Below, piece after piece: positions 8,505 to 17,220 of a DNA stretch of 64,000 bases. The translations under genes and the position numbers were made by a program. Every line of letters begins with the position of its first letter. Within the stretch, counting starts at the first letter, position 1. The stretch is from Chitinophaga sp. S165 (lineage in GTDB: Bacteria; Bacteroidota; Bacteroidia; Chitinophagales; Chitinophagaceae), in assembly GCF_003182155.1 (NCBI RefSeq), contig NZ_QGTG01000003.1, positions 62,001 through 126,000 on the forward strand. Direction: 5' to 3'. The notes beneath the pieces were generated by a model. That model did not search any database, was not told the origin of the DNA, and worked only from the letters and a program-made list of their open reading frames with translations.

Positions 8505-9413
8505 TTAACGCTCTTCTTCGGCAGGAGCAGGGACGATCACTTTCAGCGCCCGGGGTAATATGCTGGCAGATACCAGTTTGGTTTTACCCAGATACTCGCC
8601 GTCTAACTGGAAATGTGCCCGCTTCCGGGTGATGATGGTCACCTGGCTGGCCTGGAGGATCTCTGTTTTTGTGGGATCGAACGGGCGGTGCCGGAATAAC
8701 ATCTTCAGCAATTCGGCAATAGATAACCTTTTTAAGATCACCACTTCGAACAGGCCGTCTGTAAGATTACCATCAGGATTAATACAGGCGCCTGTACCAT
8801 ACATACGTGCATTAGCCAGTACGATCATATGTGCATAGCGGACAAGATGCATATCCTTGTTCGCTATTTTTACTTCTAACCGTTTATTCTGCCATAATGT
8901 TTTGAAACTCGAGAGGGCATATCCAAGTTTGCCTCGTATGCCTCTCTGTTCGAAATTCTTTACAAGTAGTGCATTCAAACCGACATCACCAAGATGGATG
9001 CAAACCTGGCCATTTACCTGTATCAGATCGATATCCATTACTTCAGAAGGATGTTGATTGGTAATGAGCGCCATTACCTGTTCCCAGTCAGCCGGAATAC
9101 ACAATTCAGTAGCCATGCCGTTTGCAGAACCCGTAGGCAGGATGGCCATCGGAATATTCCCCTTCAATAACTGTTCTGCGACCATCTTAACGGTTCCATC
9201 ACCGCCAACGGCAATTACACAGTCGGGAGCTATTTTTTTGATAGCGTCTGAAAGTGACAGCTGTGGCTTGTCTAACAGGAAAAAGTGTACCTCTTCCTTT
9301 CGTTCAAGGAAATAATTTTTAATAAATGTTTCAGGATCGGCCTTCTTTTTGCCGCCTGAAACAGGATTGATCACAAAAAGAAGCTTGAGCCGCATAGGTG
9401 ATTGTTGCGCCAT
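8505..9413 (-). CDS. diacylglycerol/lipid kinase family protein (YegS/BmrU-like)
   Basis: A 302-residue soluble lipid kinase. NPVSGG at 16-21 is followed by the nucleotide-binding VGGDGTVKMVAEQL (GGDGT at 70-74) and LPTGSANGMA, the signature loops of the DAGK catalytic family. The C-terminal beta-sandwich ends in the usual FQLDGEYL segment. The family phosphorylates diacylglycerol, sphingoid bases or related lipids using ATP. It is transcribed divergently from an App1-type phosphatidate phosphatase that starts 50 bases away, so the pair could phosphorylate and dephosphorylate the same lipid pool. The actual lipid is unknown. Confidence 0.9.
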   Translation of the reverse strand: MAQQSPMRLKLLFVINPVSGGKKKADPETFIKNYFLERKEEVHFFLLDKPQLSLSDAIKKIAPDCVIAVGGDGTVKMVAEQLLKGNIPMAILPTGSANGMATELCIPADWEQVMALITNQHPSEVMDIDLIQVNGQVCIHLGDVGLNALLVKNFEQRGIRGKLGYALSSFKTLWQNKRLEVKIANKDMHLVRYAHMIVLANARMYGTGACINPDGNLTDGLFEVVILKRLSIAELLKMLFRHRPFDPTKTEILQASQVTIITRKRAHFQLDGEYLGKTKLVSASILPRALKVIVPAPAEEER

Positions 9414-9463
9414 GTGCTTAGCTGTAATTAATACTTTCTGTTCATTGCAAAATAAGCGCCTGA

Positions 9464-10474
9464 ATGTCTGTATGGAACAAAATTCTACATTGGCTGGGTT
9501 TGGAGGGGAGAACTCATATTAAAATTTACCACGGTATAGGCGGGGTGGAACAGCTGGAAATATTTGGTCATGTACTGGACCGTGGGCCTGCACCACGTAT
9601 GCACTACAGCCGCTTTCCATTGTTCAATATGATGGCCCTGCTGCGTTTATTCATGGTGAAGCCCAGGGAAGGGGCGAAAGTAGAGCTGATATGGGAGGGA
9701 AAGACGGTGAGCGCAGTTACCGAATCTGATGGCTTTTTTCATATGCAATGGGTTCCGGAAACAATGCCTGAACCGGGAGACCATGTGGTGGAAGTAATGA
9801 TCAAGAATGTAGAGGAAAGCCCTGTGACACGGGCTGTTGGTGTAGTGATAATTCCACATCGCAGCCAATTCGGATGTATTTCAGATATTGATGATACTTT
9901 CCTGGTATCACATTCTGCATCCTTTCTGAAAAGACTGCATGTATTGTTCACCCGCAACGCGCATACCCGTAAGCCTTTTGAAGGTGTGGTAAATCACTAT
10001 CAGCTATTAAGTGATGTTACTAATAAAGACCGCCTTCCCAGGCCGTTCTTTTACGTGTCCAGCAGTGAATGGAACCTGTATGCATATATTCGTGAGTTCT
10101 GTCGTATGAATGGATTACCCGAAGGGGTTTTTCTTTTAAATCAGCTGAAACCGTTGCATCTGCTGCTGAAGAGCGGGCAACAGAAACACGGTACCAAGTT
10201 CCCGAGGATCACCCGTATATTAAAACATTACCCGCATATGCGATTTATTCTGCTGGGAGATGATTCGCAACAGGACCCGCATATTTACGAGGCTATCACC
10301 AAACATTTTACTTCACAGATCATCGCTGTTTATCTGCGGCATGTCAGGAACAGCCGTTACGCGGCCACACAGGAGGTTGTGGATGTGATTACGGGGAGAG
10401 GTATTCCCTGCTGTTATTTCAAGCATAGCAGTGAGGCAATTGCTCATTCAAAAGAGTTAGGATTGATCGTGTGA
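9464..10474 (+). CDS. App1-family phosphatidate phosphatase (DUF2183)
   Basis: A 336-residue protein with an N-terminal beta-rich domain of about 130 residues. The C-terminal HAD-like App1 domain begins at ISDIDDTFL (DIDDT, 141-145), the DxDxT catalytic motif. Downstream come FFYVSSSEWNLY, a Lys-containing GTKFPRI segment and the closing LLGDDSQQDPHIY motif. In yeast, App1 dephosphorylates phosphatidic acid. No signal peptide or membrane helix is present. It is 22 bases upstream of a DUF481 gene and divergent from a lipid kinase, consistent with envelope-lipid turnover (inference). Confidence 0.9.
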   Translation: MSVWNKILHWLGLEGRTHIKIYHGIGGVEQLEIFGHVLDRGPAPRMHYSRFPLFNMMALLRLFMVKPREGAKVELIWEGKTVSAVTESDGFFHMQWVPETMPEPGDHVVEVMIKNVEESPVTRAVGVVIIPHRSQFGCISDIDDTFLVSHSASFLKRLHVLFTRNAHTRKPFEGVVNHYQLLSDVTNKDRLPRPFFYVSSSEWNLYAYIREFCRMNGLPEGVFLLNQLKPLHLLLKSGQQKHGTKFPRITRILKHYPHMRFILLGDDSQQDPHIYEAITKHFTSQIIAVYLRHVRNSRYAATQEVVDVITGRGIPCCYFKHSSEAIAHSKELGLIV

Positions 10475-10496
10475 ACTTAAACGAACGTCTGTTATT

Positions 10497-11228
10497 ATGA
10501 AGTGTATTTTTATTTTATTACTGTCTATCGTATGTTATAACACGGCACAGGGGCAATTTAGTGATTCTGTTCATTATTATGGTAAGTTCTCGTCTACTGG
10601 TTCTATCAACAGAACACAGGATGGCAGATCATACCTGCTGAATAACAATTTCAAAATAGGCGTCAGCAAGAAGAAGATCGCATTAAATGCTACGGGCGGG
10701 TGGATATATGGTGAACAGGATAGTGTGAAGACTAACAACGATTTTACTACATCGATGGATTTTAGCCTGTTCAGAGGAGTAAGGAAGATCTATTACTGGG
10801 GATTGGCCAACTATGATAAAAGTTATTCACTAAAGATTAATGACCGTTTTCAGGGTGGGGGAGGAATAGCATATAATTTTCTGGACAGGAAGACTGCTTA
10901 TCTTTCGCTCAGTGATGGTTTGCTGTTTGAGAACAGTGATCTTTTTCTGAAGGATACGATCCCGGATGTATATCAAACGGTCAGAAATTCGCTCAGACTG
11001 TCGTACAGATTTGTGATAAATGACATTGTAGTTATTGACGGTACACATTTTCTGCAAAATTCCATTATTCATGGCGGGGATTATAATATCCGTTCTACGT
11101 CCAATCTCTCCATTTTGTTAAGGAAATGGTTGAGTATTACGGCAACAATGACTTATAATAAATTAAACAGAACAGGGCGGGAAAACCTATTGTTTAACTA
11201 TGGGCTGACGGTTGAGAAGTATTTCTGA
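10497..11228 (+). CDS. DUF481-family outer-membrane protein
   Basis: A 243-residue protein with a signal peptide (MKCIFILLLSIVCYNTAQGQ) and a body of alternating aromatic/polar beta strands. The final residue is Phe (VEKYF), typical of an outer-membrane beta barrel. The pattern GSINRTQDGRSYLLNNNFKI and later YRFVINDIVVID resemble DUF481 (putative salt-induced barrel) proteins. It starts 22 bases after the App1-type gene and shares its terminator, so the two are probably co-transcribed. Confidence 0.75.
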   Translation: MKCIFILLLSIVCYNTAQGQFSDSVHYYGKFSSTGSINRTQDGRSYLLNNNFKIGVSKKKIALNATGGWIYGEQDSVKTNNDFTTSMDFSLFRGVRKIYYWGLANYDKSYSLKINDRFQGGGGIAYNFLDRKTAYLSLSDGLLFENSDLFLKDTIPDVYQTVRNSLRLSYRFVINDIVVIDGTHFLQNSIIHGGDYNIRSTSNLSILLRKWLSITATMTYNKLNRTGRENLLFNYGLTVEKYF

Positions 11229-11251
11229 ATTTTGATAGTTTCGGATATAAA

Positions 11252-11283
11252 AAAGCCCGGTCTGTCATACAGGCCGGGCTTTA
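11252..11283. terminator. bidirectional terminator between DUF481 and helicase genes
   Basis: A 14-bp stem with one G-U pair (AAAGCCCGGTCTGT and ACAGGCCGGGCTTT) and a short CAT loop lies between convergent genes, preceded by an A-run. Confidence 0.87.
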
Positions 11284-11302
11284 TGTTATTTAAAACATCC
11301 GA

Positions 11303-12682
11303 TTATCTGGATGTTGATCTTTCACGTTGCTGACCGCTGCGTTGCTGCTGTCCCTGACCGTGGCGTGACTGGCCGTTGCCGTTACCATTACCGTTGGATT
11401 TACCACTGCCACCACCATTGCCTTTTGACTGGCGCGGGGATACAAGTCCCTGGCGATTGCGGGAGAAACCTCCTTTCTGATCGCGGGGATGCTGTTTGGG
11501 CTTCTGTACTGCGGGGCGCTGTATAGGAGCCGACATGCTGTCTCCATTATGGAAAGGATGCTCTGTTACTACGGGAATTTCGCGTGCAATAAGCTTCAGG
11601 ATATCTTTCAGGAAAGCTTTTTCTTCACCTTCACAGAAAGATATGGCGAGACCTTTTGCACCTGCGCGGCCTGTACGGCCGATACGGTGTACGTATGTTT
11701 CAGGTACGTTCGGTAATTCGTAGTTGATCACGTGCGTCAGCTCGTCGATATCGATACCTCTTGCGGCGATATCTGTAGCTACCAGTACTCTTGTCTGTTG
11801 TGACTTGAAGTTGGTCAATGCACGTTGACGGGCATTCTGTGATTTGTTACCGTGAATGGCCTCTGCTGTGATCTCTGCTTTAACCAGATCTTTAACCACC
11901 TTATCGGCGCCATGTTTGGTACGTGTGAAAACGAGCGCGGTTTTGATGGATTTATCCTTCAGGATGTGTAACAGCAAATTGCGTTTATCGTTTTTATTCA
12001 CGAAGTACATGGATTGTGTGATGGTCTCTGCTGTAGAAGATACAGGTGTAACTTCCACTTTAGCTGGATTGCGCAGAATGGCGTTTGCCAGGGTCTGTAT
12101 TTCCGGAGGCATGGTAGCGGAGAAGAACAAGGTTTGACGTTGTTCAGGCAATTTGATGATAACGCGTTTTACGTCATGTACAAATCCCATATCCAGCATT
12201 CTGTCTGCTTCATCCAGGATGAAGTATTTGATATCTCTCAGCGTGATATAATTCTGGCTGATCAGATCAAGCAAACGGCCTGGGGTGGCAATGAGAATAT
12301 CAACACCTCTTCTCAGTGCTTCTGTTTGCGGATGCTGTGATACGCCACCGAAAATAACAAGGCTTTTCAGGTCAAGGAACCTGCCGTAGGCAGTGAAACT
12401 TTCCTGGATCTGTATTGCCAGTTCGCGGGTGGGTGTTAATATGAGCGCTTTAATATTGCGGGGTCCTTTGCGTGAAGCCTGTTGGTCTTCATGCATTAAT
12501 TGTAACAGGGGTATCGCAAAAGCGGCTGTTTTACCGGTACCGGTCTGGGCGCAACCCAGTAGATCCTTTCTATCAAGTACAAAGGGGATAGCTTGTTGCT
12601 GAATGGGCGTCGGAGTAGAATAACCTTCGTGCTCCAAGGCCTTCAGCAAGGGCTCTATGAGCCTTAACTGTTCAAATGACAA
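11303..12682 (-). CDS. rhlE: DEAD-box RNA helicase, RhlE type
   Basis: A 459-residue ATP-dependent RNA helicase with all core motifs in order: Q motif (GYSTPTPIQ), motif I AQTGTGKT, Ia PTRELAIQ, Ib TPGRLLD, motif II DEADRMLDMGF, motif III SATMP, motif V TDIAARGIDI and motif VI HRIGRTGRAG. The last 90 residues are low complexity, rich in Gln, Arg, Gly, Asn and Ser. This is a basic tail typical of RhlE-like helicases that bind structured RNA or ribosomal precursors. It is monocistronic. The RhlE assignment over other DEAD-box groups is from core similarity plus tail type. Confidence 0.92.
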   Translation of the reverse strand: MSFEQLRLIEPLLKALEHEGYSTPTPIQQQAIPFVLDRKDLLGCAQTGTGKTAAFAIPLLQLMHEDQQASRKGPRNIKALILTPTRELAIQIQESFTAYGRFLDLKSLVIFGGVSQHPQTEALRRGVDILIATPGRLLDLISQNYITLRDIKYFILDEADRMLDMGFVHDVKRVIIKLPEQRQTLFFSATMPPEIQTLANAILRNPAKVEVTPVSSTAETITQSMYFVNKNDKRNLLLHILKDKSIKTALVFTRTKHGADKVVKDLVKAEITAEAIHGNKSQNARQRALTNFKSQQTRVLVATDIAARGIDIDELTHVINYELPNVPETYVHRIGRTGRAGAKGLAISFCEGEEKAFLKDILKLIAREIPVVTEHPFHNGDSMSAPIQRPAVQKPKQHPRDQKGGFSRNRQGLVSPRQSKGNGGGSGKSNGNGNGNGQSRHGQGQQQRSGQQRERSTSR

Positions 12683-12900
12683 AATCTTTAATTTTTGATG
12701 ATCAATATGGTAAGGCTATCAACAGTGGAACTGGTCCGGTGATGTTGTTGATACTTTACCCGCCTTACTCGCAAACCAACACAATGTTTTGAAGGGTAAC
12801 TGCAAAAGCAGGTGAGGAAGAGAATAAAAGTGACGCGAAGGTACACTAAATAAATGATATTAGGGTATTTGTTTAATGATAAGTAATTATCTTGCATGCT

Positions 12901-14010
12901 ATGAGCAACGGACCAATAGTATTGATAGAACAGACCAACAGCCGTTACACAATGCATGCGGTGGTGGAACAGGACGAACGGACAGTTTATTTTTATCTTT
13001 ATCCTGCTGAATTGCAGAGTAAGAAATATCGTATGCGCGCCTGCTGGCTGCGTAATTTAAAGCCGGCGCCGTCCCAACGGGACAGTGCTGCGATGGAAAA
13101 TGGGGATGCCCCAATGCTGGAAGCACATCTCTGTAATCATCCTGAAGGAAAAGCTCCTTTGAAAGCAGAATTATTATCTATAGTGTGGATGCCTGAAGAA
13201 GATGGGGCAGCTGTGCTGTACGACGGAGAAACACTGGGCGTTATACCAGGCTGGAGCCTCTATACCGAAGAACCTGTTGCTTATGCGGCAGATTGTATTC
13301 ATGCGGACGGCGATGCACTCGTCTTTCCGCTGGGTTTACCAGGTCAGAACGATCAGCATAACCGCGTAGCGGAAGCTGTGCAGTTCAGGCAACAATGGGA
13401 TAGTACCGAAACGCCACAGTGGCCGGTGATACAGGAGCAATTCATTGCAGCTTACGAACAGCATTTCGGAAAGATGCAACAATATTTTGCGATAGATAAT
13501 AACCAGTGGCCTCCAATGGCGCTTGGCAAGTTCGAGAAAGATAATGTGGTTTATTTTTTGAGCATGGGAGTGAGCATCCGGCCAATGCCGTGGGTATCCT
13601 ATCTCTACAATGACAATGCATCGGCGTACAGAAGAATGGAAATTGCCCTTGCTGTAAGCAAGGATGATTACACAGAGGAGGAGATCACCAAAATGGCAGA
13701 GGGTATTTCTGCCATGGTAGATATTCCGTGGCGACATATCAGCTGGCTGGGAGAGGGGCATACCATCGGTTCGGGGAAACTGCCCGCGCCTTTTGAAAGC
13801 ATTGTATTGTCGGCTGCACTGTATAATGGCAATGGTATAGAGTTACCGGAAATGTACGGCGATAAGGTGAACCTTTTCTGGACAAGCCCGGTGACCTTGA
13901 GTGAACGTGAATTTGCACATCGCCGGCCGAATGGCGGATATGAATTACTGGAAAAGATGATAGAAGGAGATATCACACATATTGTGAGAAAAAGAAAAGC
14001 TATCGTATAA
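12901..14010 (+). CDS. suppressor-of-fused (SUFU) domain protein
   Basis: A 369-residue cytoplasmic protein. The first half is an acidic unknown region. The second half (from about residue 190) fits the SUFU domain: EIALAVSKDDYTEEEI, MVDIPWRHISWLGEGHTI, then VNLFWTSPVTLSEREFAHR. In bacteria SUFU domains are known as immunity or adaptor domains of polymorphic toxin systems, but no toxin gene is adjacent here. ATG 12901 is preferred over the in-frame TTG at 12892, which would add MHA. It stands alone between the helicase and the porin. Confidence 0.8.
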   Translation: MSNGPIVLIEQTNSRYTMHAVVEQDERTVYFYLYPAELQSKKYRMRACWLRNLKPAPSQRDSAAMENGDAPMLEAHLCNHPEGKAPLKAELLSIVWMPEEDGAAVLYDGETLGVIPGWSLYTEEPVAYAADCIHADGDALVFPLGLPGQNDQHNRVAEAVQFRQQWDSTETPQWPVIQEQFIAAYEQHFGKMQQYFAIDNNQWPPMALGKFEKDNVVYFLSMGVSIRPMPWVSYLYNDNASAYRRMEIALAVSKDDYTEEEITKMAEGISAMVDIPWRHISWLGEGHTIGSGKLPAPFESIVLSAALYNGNGIELPEMYGDKVNLFWTSPVTLSEREFAHRRPNGGYELLEKMIEGDITHIVRKRKAIV

Positions 14011-14017
14011 TTGTATT

Positions 14018-14033
14018 TTCAACAATTGTTGAA
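14018..14033. promoter_or_regulatory. 16-bp perfect palindrome, possible operator
   Basis: TTCAACAATTGTTGAA is self-complementary over all 16 bases. It lies 8 bases after the SUFU-domain gene stop and about 150 bases before the porin. There is no spacer and no T-run, so it looks more like a dimeric-regulator site than a terminator. No regulator can be named. Confidence 0.35.
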
Positions 14034-14183
14034 TAAGCATTAAATCCTGGTTGTACACCGGCTAAACATCTGCCGGTTTATTGAGATGCAGAGAAAGACA
14101 ACGGGAACCTTTACATATGACTACGCATGACTATTAACAGGGTCATAATATGGCCTGCACTGTACAGGGAAATGCGAACAAAA

Positions 14184-15512
14184 ATGTATATCAACAAATT
14201 TATGAAACTGGCAGCATCCGTGCTGCTGATTGGCGGAAGCACCATGAGTGCATATTCGCAGGGATTCAAAGATGGCAAGATCTGGCTGAATGAAGATGGA
14301 AGTAACTACTTCAAATTCACACTTGCAGCGCAGATCTGGGTCAGGAATACAGACATGAACCCTGGTACTACCATCAACGGGTATGCAAAAGATAATTTTA
14401 CCGACATTGGTGTAAGAAGGGTAAGGCTTCAGGCCTTCGGACAAATTGCCGACCGTGTATTCATCTATTCACAGTTCGGCATGAATAACTTCAATTATTC
14501 TTCCGACAGGAAGGCCGGTTTCTTCGTTCATGATATCGTGGGTGAATATGAAGTAGTAAGAAAACATTTGTCGCTCGGTACAGGTTTAAGCGCCTGGAAC
14601 GGCCTGACCCGTTTTTCGGCACCTTCTGTCGGTTCGATCATGGGACTTGATGCCCCGCTGTTTGAGCAGAGCACTAACGATGTGACGGATCAGTTCCTGC
14701 GTAAACTAAGTGTATATGCTAAAGGTAAGCTAGGCAAACTGGATTATCGTGTGGTGATGAGTAGCCCTATGTCAATTTTGAAATCTAACGGATATGTACC
14801 AACTGTCGGTACACATTCCACTTTCTCCGCCAAACCTGCCAAAATGCAATGGCACGGCTACTTCCAATGGCAGTTCCTTGACCAGGAAGCCAATACGACA
14901 GCCTATACTACCGGTACTTATCTCGGCACAAAGCGGGTATTTAATATCGGAGCGGGTTTCCAGTTCCAGCCTGATGCGATGTGGCGCGCCGGTACAAACG
15001 GAGATACTGTGGAATCTAATCTGCAACATTTCGCTGTAGACGCCTACTATGATGCGCCTATCAATGCAGAGACAGGTACAGCCCTGAGTGCATATGCGTC
15101 TTATATCAATTTTAACTGGGGCAGAGGTTATATCCGTAACCAGGCTACTATGAATCCCGGTACCGGTACTAACAGACCCGATATCCTGAACGGTAGCGGT
15201 AATGGTTATCCTTCTTTCGGAACGGGCAATCTGCTGTATGGCCAGGTAGGTTATAAGTTCAAAAATAACCTCATCGGTAAATCCACCCTGATGCCTTACG
15301 CGAGTTTGCAGTACGCGCATTATGATAGACTGAAGGATAATATGGCCTTCTGGGATGGAGGTCTCGTCTGGCTGCTGAAAGGGCAGACTTCTAAAGTGAC
15401 CTTCGCCTATCAGAGCAGGCCTGTTTATCAGATAGATGCAGCTACGCAGGATGCTTTCAAAACAGATCATAAAGGAAGTTTCATCCTGCAGTATCAGGTG
15501 TATCTGAACTAA
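14184..15512 (+). CDS. outer-membrane porin (phosphate-selective porin-like)
   Basis: A 442-residue predicted beta barrel. The signal region MYINKFMKLAASVLLIGG leads to a Ser-Gln-Gly-Phe junction (AYSQGF). The mature protein has the characteristic IWLNEDGSNYFKFTLAAQIW opening, VRRVRLQAFGQIADRVFIYSQFG, and a terminal strand FILQYQVYLN. ATGs at 14127, 14172, 14184 and 14202 are all in frame; 14184 or 14202 gives the best signal peptide. The substrate is unknown. It is monocistronic with a terminator right after it. Confidence 0.82.
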   Translation: MYINKFMKLAASVLLIGGSTMSAYSQGFKDGKIWLNEDGSNYFKFTLAAQIWVRNTDMNPGTTINGYAKDNFTDIGVRRVRLQAFGQIADRVFIYSQFGMNNFNYSSDRKAGFFVHDIVGEYEVVRKHLSLGTGLSAWNGLTRFSAPSVGSIMGLDAPLFEQSTNDVTDQFLRKLSVYAKGKLGKLDYRVVMSSPMSILKSNGYVPTVGTHSTFSAKPAKMQWHGYFQWQFLDQEANTTAYTTGTYLGTKRVFNIGAGFQFQPDAMWRAGTNGDTVESNLQHFAVDAYYDAPINAETGTALSAYASYINFNWGRGYIRNQATMNPGTGTNRPDILNGSGNGYPSFGTGNLLYGQVGYKFKNNLIGKSTLMPYASLQYAHYDRLKDNMAFWDGGLVWLLKGQTSKVTFAYQSRPVYQIDAATQDAFKTDHKGSFILQYQVYLN

Positions 15513-15533
15513 AATCAAAATATTACAAGTAAG

Positions 15534-15570
15534 AATAACCCGGCTAAACAGGCTGGGTTATTTCTTTTTA
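15534..15570 (+). terminator. terminator after the porin gene
   Basis: An 11-bp stem (AATAACCCGGC pairing with GCTGGGTTATT, one G-U) is followed by a T-rich tail, 22 bases after the stop codon. Confidence 0.8.
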
Positions 15571-15615
15571 CAGAGTTATCAAAGTATGCTACCGGTTCAA
15601 TTGTCTTAGGGGTAA

Positions 15616-15814
15616 TATTCAGGCTTACGCTATGCCGATAAGGTAATTACTGCTGTTTACCGGTAATCAAGACCGGAAGTATAGCAGTAATGCGGATGTT
15701 TGCCTGAATGATGTTTTATATCGACAGTGAGCCAGATCAATCAGCCAAAATACCAGTTGAAAATACGGGATTGTAGGCATTCAGGCGGGGTTTCAGGAGC
15801 CCCGCCTTTTTTTT
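15616..15814 (+). ncRNA. candidate small structured RNA ending in its own terminator
   Basis: No protein-coding frame is apparent here. Three nested complementary segments form one long imperfect hairpin: ATTCAGGC (15617-15624) with GCCTGAAT (15702-15709), ATTACTGCT (15646-15654) with AGCAGTAAT (15683-15691), and CCGGT (15660-15664) with ACCGG (15672-15676). A large internal bubble separates the outer and middle helices. A strong terminator at 15784-15814 is not attached to any gene, because the porin already has its own at 15534. A bubble-containing rod plus terminator is compatible with a 6S-Flavo-like or other sRNA, but no promoter was identified. Confidence 0.35.
15784..15814 (+). terminator. 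orphan rho-independent terminator
   Basis: GGCGGGG (15784-15790) pairs perfectly with CCCCGCC (15800-15806) and is followed by eight T. The nearest upstream coding end is 270 bases away and already terminated, which supports a non-coding transcript here. Confidence 0.85.
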
Positions 15815-15815
15815 G

Positions 15816-15823
15816 TAATTTTG
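15816..15823 (+). promoter_or_regulatory. -7 promoter element upstream of dusB
   Basis: TAATTTTG matches the Bacteroidota TAnnTTTG consensus. It lies immediately after the orphan terminator and predicts a start near 15830, about 90 bases before the dusB start codon. Confidence 0.55.
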
Positions 15824-15922
15824 CCGTTTCAATTTAAGACGTGGCCGGTTTATCATCTGAAGATGCCCTTTATTGGGACGCATGATAAATTAGCTACTTA
15901 TCTGATTTACAAATAATAAGCT

Positions 15923-16960
15923 TTGGTAAAGATTGATAATATCGTGCTACCTGACTTTCCGTTGCTGCTGGCGCCGATGGAAGATGTGAGCGATCCGCCT
16001 TTCCGGGTGGTGTGCAGGGAGAATGGGGCCGATCTGATGTATACGGAGTTCATCTCCAGTGAGGGTTTGGTTAAGGATACGGATAAATGCCGCCGCAAAC
16101 TAGCCATTTTTGACGAGGAACGCCCTGTGGGGGTACAGATATTCGGGGGAGACGAAGGAAAGCTCTCTATGGCCGCCAAAATAGTGGATATGACGCAGCC
16201 CGACCTGCTGGATATAAACTTTGGTTGTCCGATCAAAGGTATCGTGAGCAAGGGAGCCGGTTCAGGAGTATTGAAAGATATTGATCTGATGGTCCGGCTG
16301 ACTGCTGCCTGTGTAAAGGCTACCCAATTGCCTGTAACTGTCAAGACCCGCCTGGGTTGGGACGAGGATACAAAGAACATTGAAGAAGTGGCGGAACGCC
16401 TGCAGGATACCGGCATCAAAGCGCTGGCTATTCACGGCCGTACCCGCACCCAGATGTATAAAGGCGAAGCTAACTGGGAACTGATCGCTAAAGTGAAGAA
16501 TAATCCCCGCATTCATATACCGGTCTTTGGTAACGGAGATATTGATAGTCCGCAGAAAGCCCTGGAATATAAGAACCGCTATGGTGTGGATGGCATTATG
16601 ATCGGCAGGGCGGCTATCGGTTATCCCTGGATCTTCCGGGAGGTAAAACATTACCTGCAAACCGGCGGGATATTACCTGCTCCTACACTGGAGGAACGTA
16701 TCAATGTATGCAAACGTCAGCTGGAAAAATCTATACAGTGGAAAGGAGAGATAGCTGGGATCTACAGTATGCGTAAACACTATTTCAGTTATCTGAAAGG
16801 ATTACCCAATTTTAAAGAATTCAGGGCCAGGCTCGTAACTCCTACTGATCCGCTCGAAATAATGACCGTCCTGGATGAGATCGGAGAGGTCTATACCGGG
16901 TTCGAATTTGATCAAATTCCTATTAAATTGATCAATTACCACGAGAATTGTGCGCTTTAA
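15923..16960 (+). CDS. dusB: tRNA-dihydrouridine synthase DusB
   Basis: A 345-residue FMN-dependent TIM-barrel enzyme reducing uridines in the tRNA D-loop. It has the family opening PLLLAPMEDVSDPPFR, the NFGCPIKGIVSKGAGSG segment with the catalytic Cys, KTRLGWDEDTKN, the HGRTRTQMYKG motif, GNGDI and MIGRAAIGYPWIF. It begins at TTG 15923: an in-frame stop lies only two codons upstream and the residues MVKIDNIVLPDFPL match the usual N-terminus. A later ATG (MEDVS) would delete the first strand. Use of TTG suggests modest translation efficiency. Confidence 0.93.
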   Translation: MVKIDNIVLPDFPLLLAPMEDVSDPPFRVVCRENGADLMYTEFISSEGLVKDTDKCRRKLAIFDEERPVGVQIFGGDEGKLSMAAKIVDMTQPDLLDINFGCPIKGIVSKGAGSGVLKDIDLMVRLTAACVKATQLPVTVKTRLGWDEDTKNIEEVAERLQDTGIKALAIHGRTRTQMYKGEANWELIAKVKNNPRIHIPVFGNGDIDSPQKALEYKNRYGVDGIMIGRAAIGYPWIFREVKHYLQTGGILPAPTLEERINVCKRQLEKSIQWKGEIAGIYSMRKHYFSYLKGLPNFKEFRARLVTPTDPLEIMTVLDEIGEVYTGFEFDQIPIKLINYHENCAL

Positions 16961-16981
16961 GTACCTCTGAATTTTTGGGAG

Positions 16982-17036
16982 ATGCGTCGTATATGCGTCG
17001 TATATGCGTCGTATATGCGTCGTGTATGCGTCGTGT
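16982..17036. repeat. five tandem copies of an 11-bp unit
   Basis: The unit ATGCGTCGTAT occurs five times without gaps. The first three copies are identical and the last two have a G for A at position 10 (ATGCGTCGTGT). It starts 21 bases after the dusB stop. The 11-bp period is close to one helical turn. A single related ACGACGTAT occurs near 17235. Function unknown. Confidence 0.95.
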
Positions 17037-17212
17037 ATGAAGTATGTTATTAGTTATCCAGGGCTTCAAAACCAACAGAAAGCTCCCAGGATAAAAGAAA
17101 ATTCTTATAAATAGTTGGTTGTCAGTCTGTTTTTGGTTTTTCAAATTGCTTTAATCCTTGCAACAATTCACGGTTAATTAAAAAATATTTTAATTTATAT
17201 TGAATTTATCTA

Positions 17213-17220
17213 TAACTTTG
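17213..17220 (+). promoter_or_regulatory. -7 promoter element upstream of the exonuclease
   Basis: TAACTTTG is an exact TAnnTTTG match in a very AT-rich segment. The predicted transcript start is near 17226, leaving an untranslated leader of about 155 bases before the exonuclease ATG. Confidence 0.65.

Noticed and set aside
16896..16920. GTTCGAAT string resembling a tRNA T-loop
   Set aside because: It lies inside dusB coding sequence and no cloverleaf can be formed around it.
16982..17036. CRISPR-like array
   Set aside because: Units are 11 bp and directly adjacent, with no spacers and no cas genes nearby.
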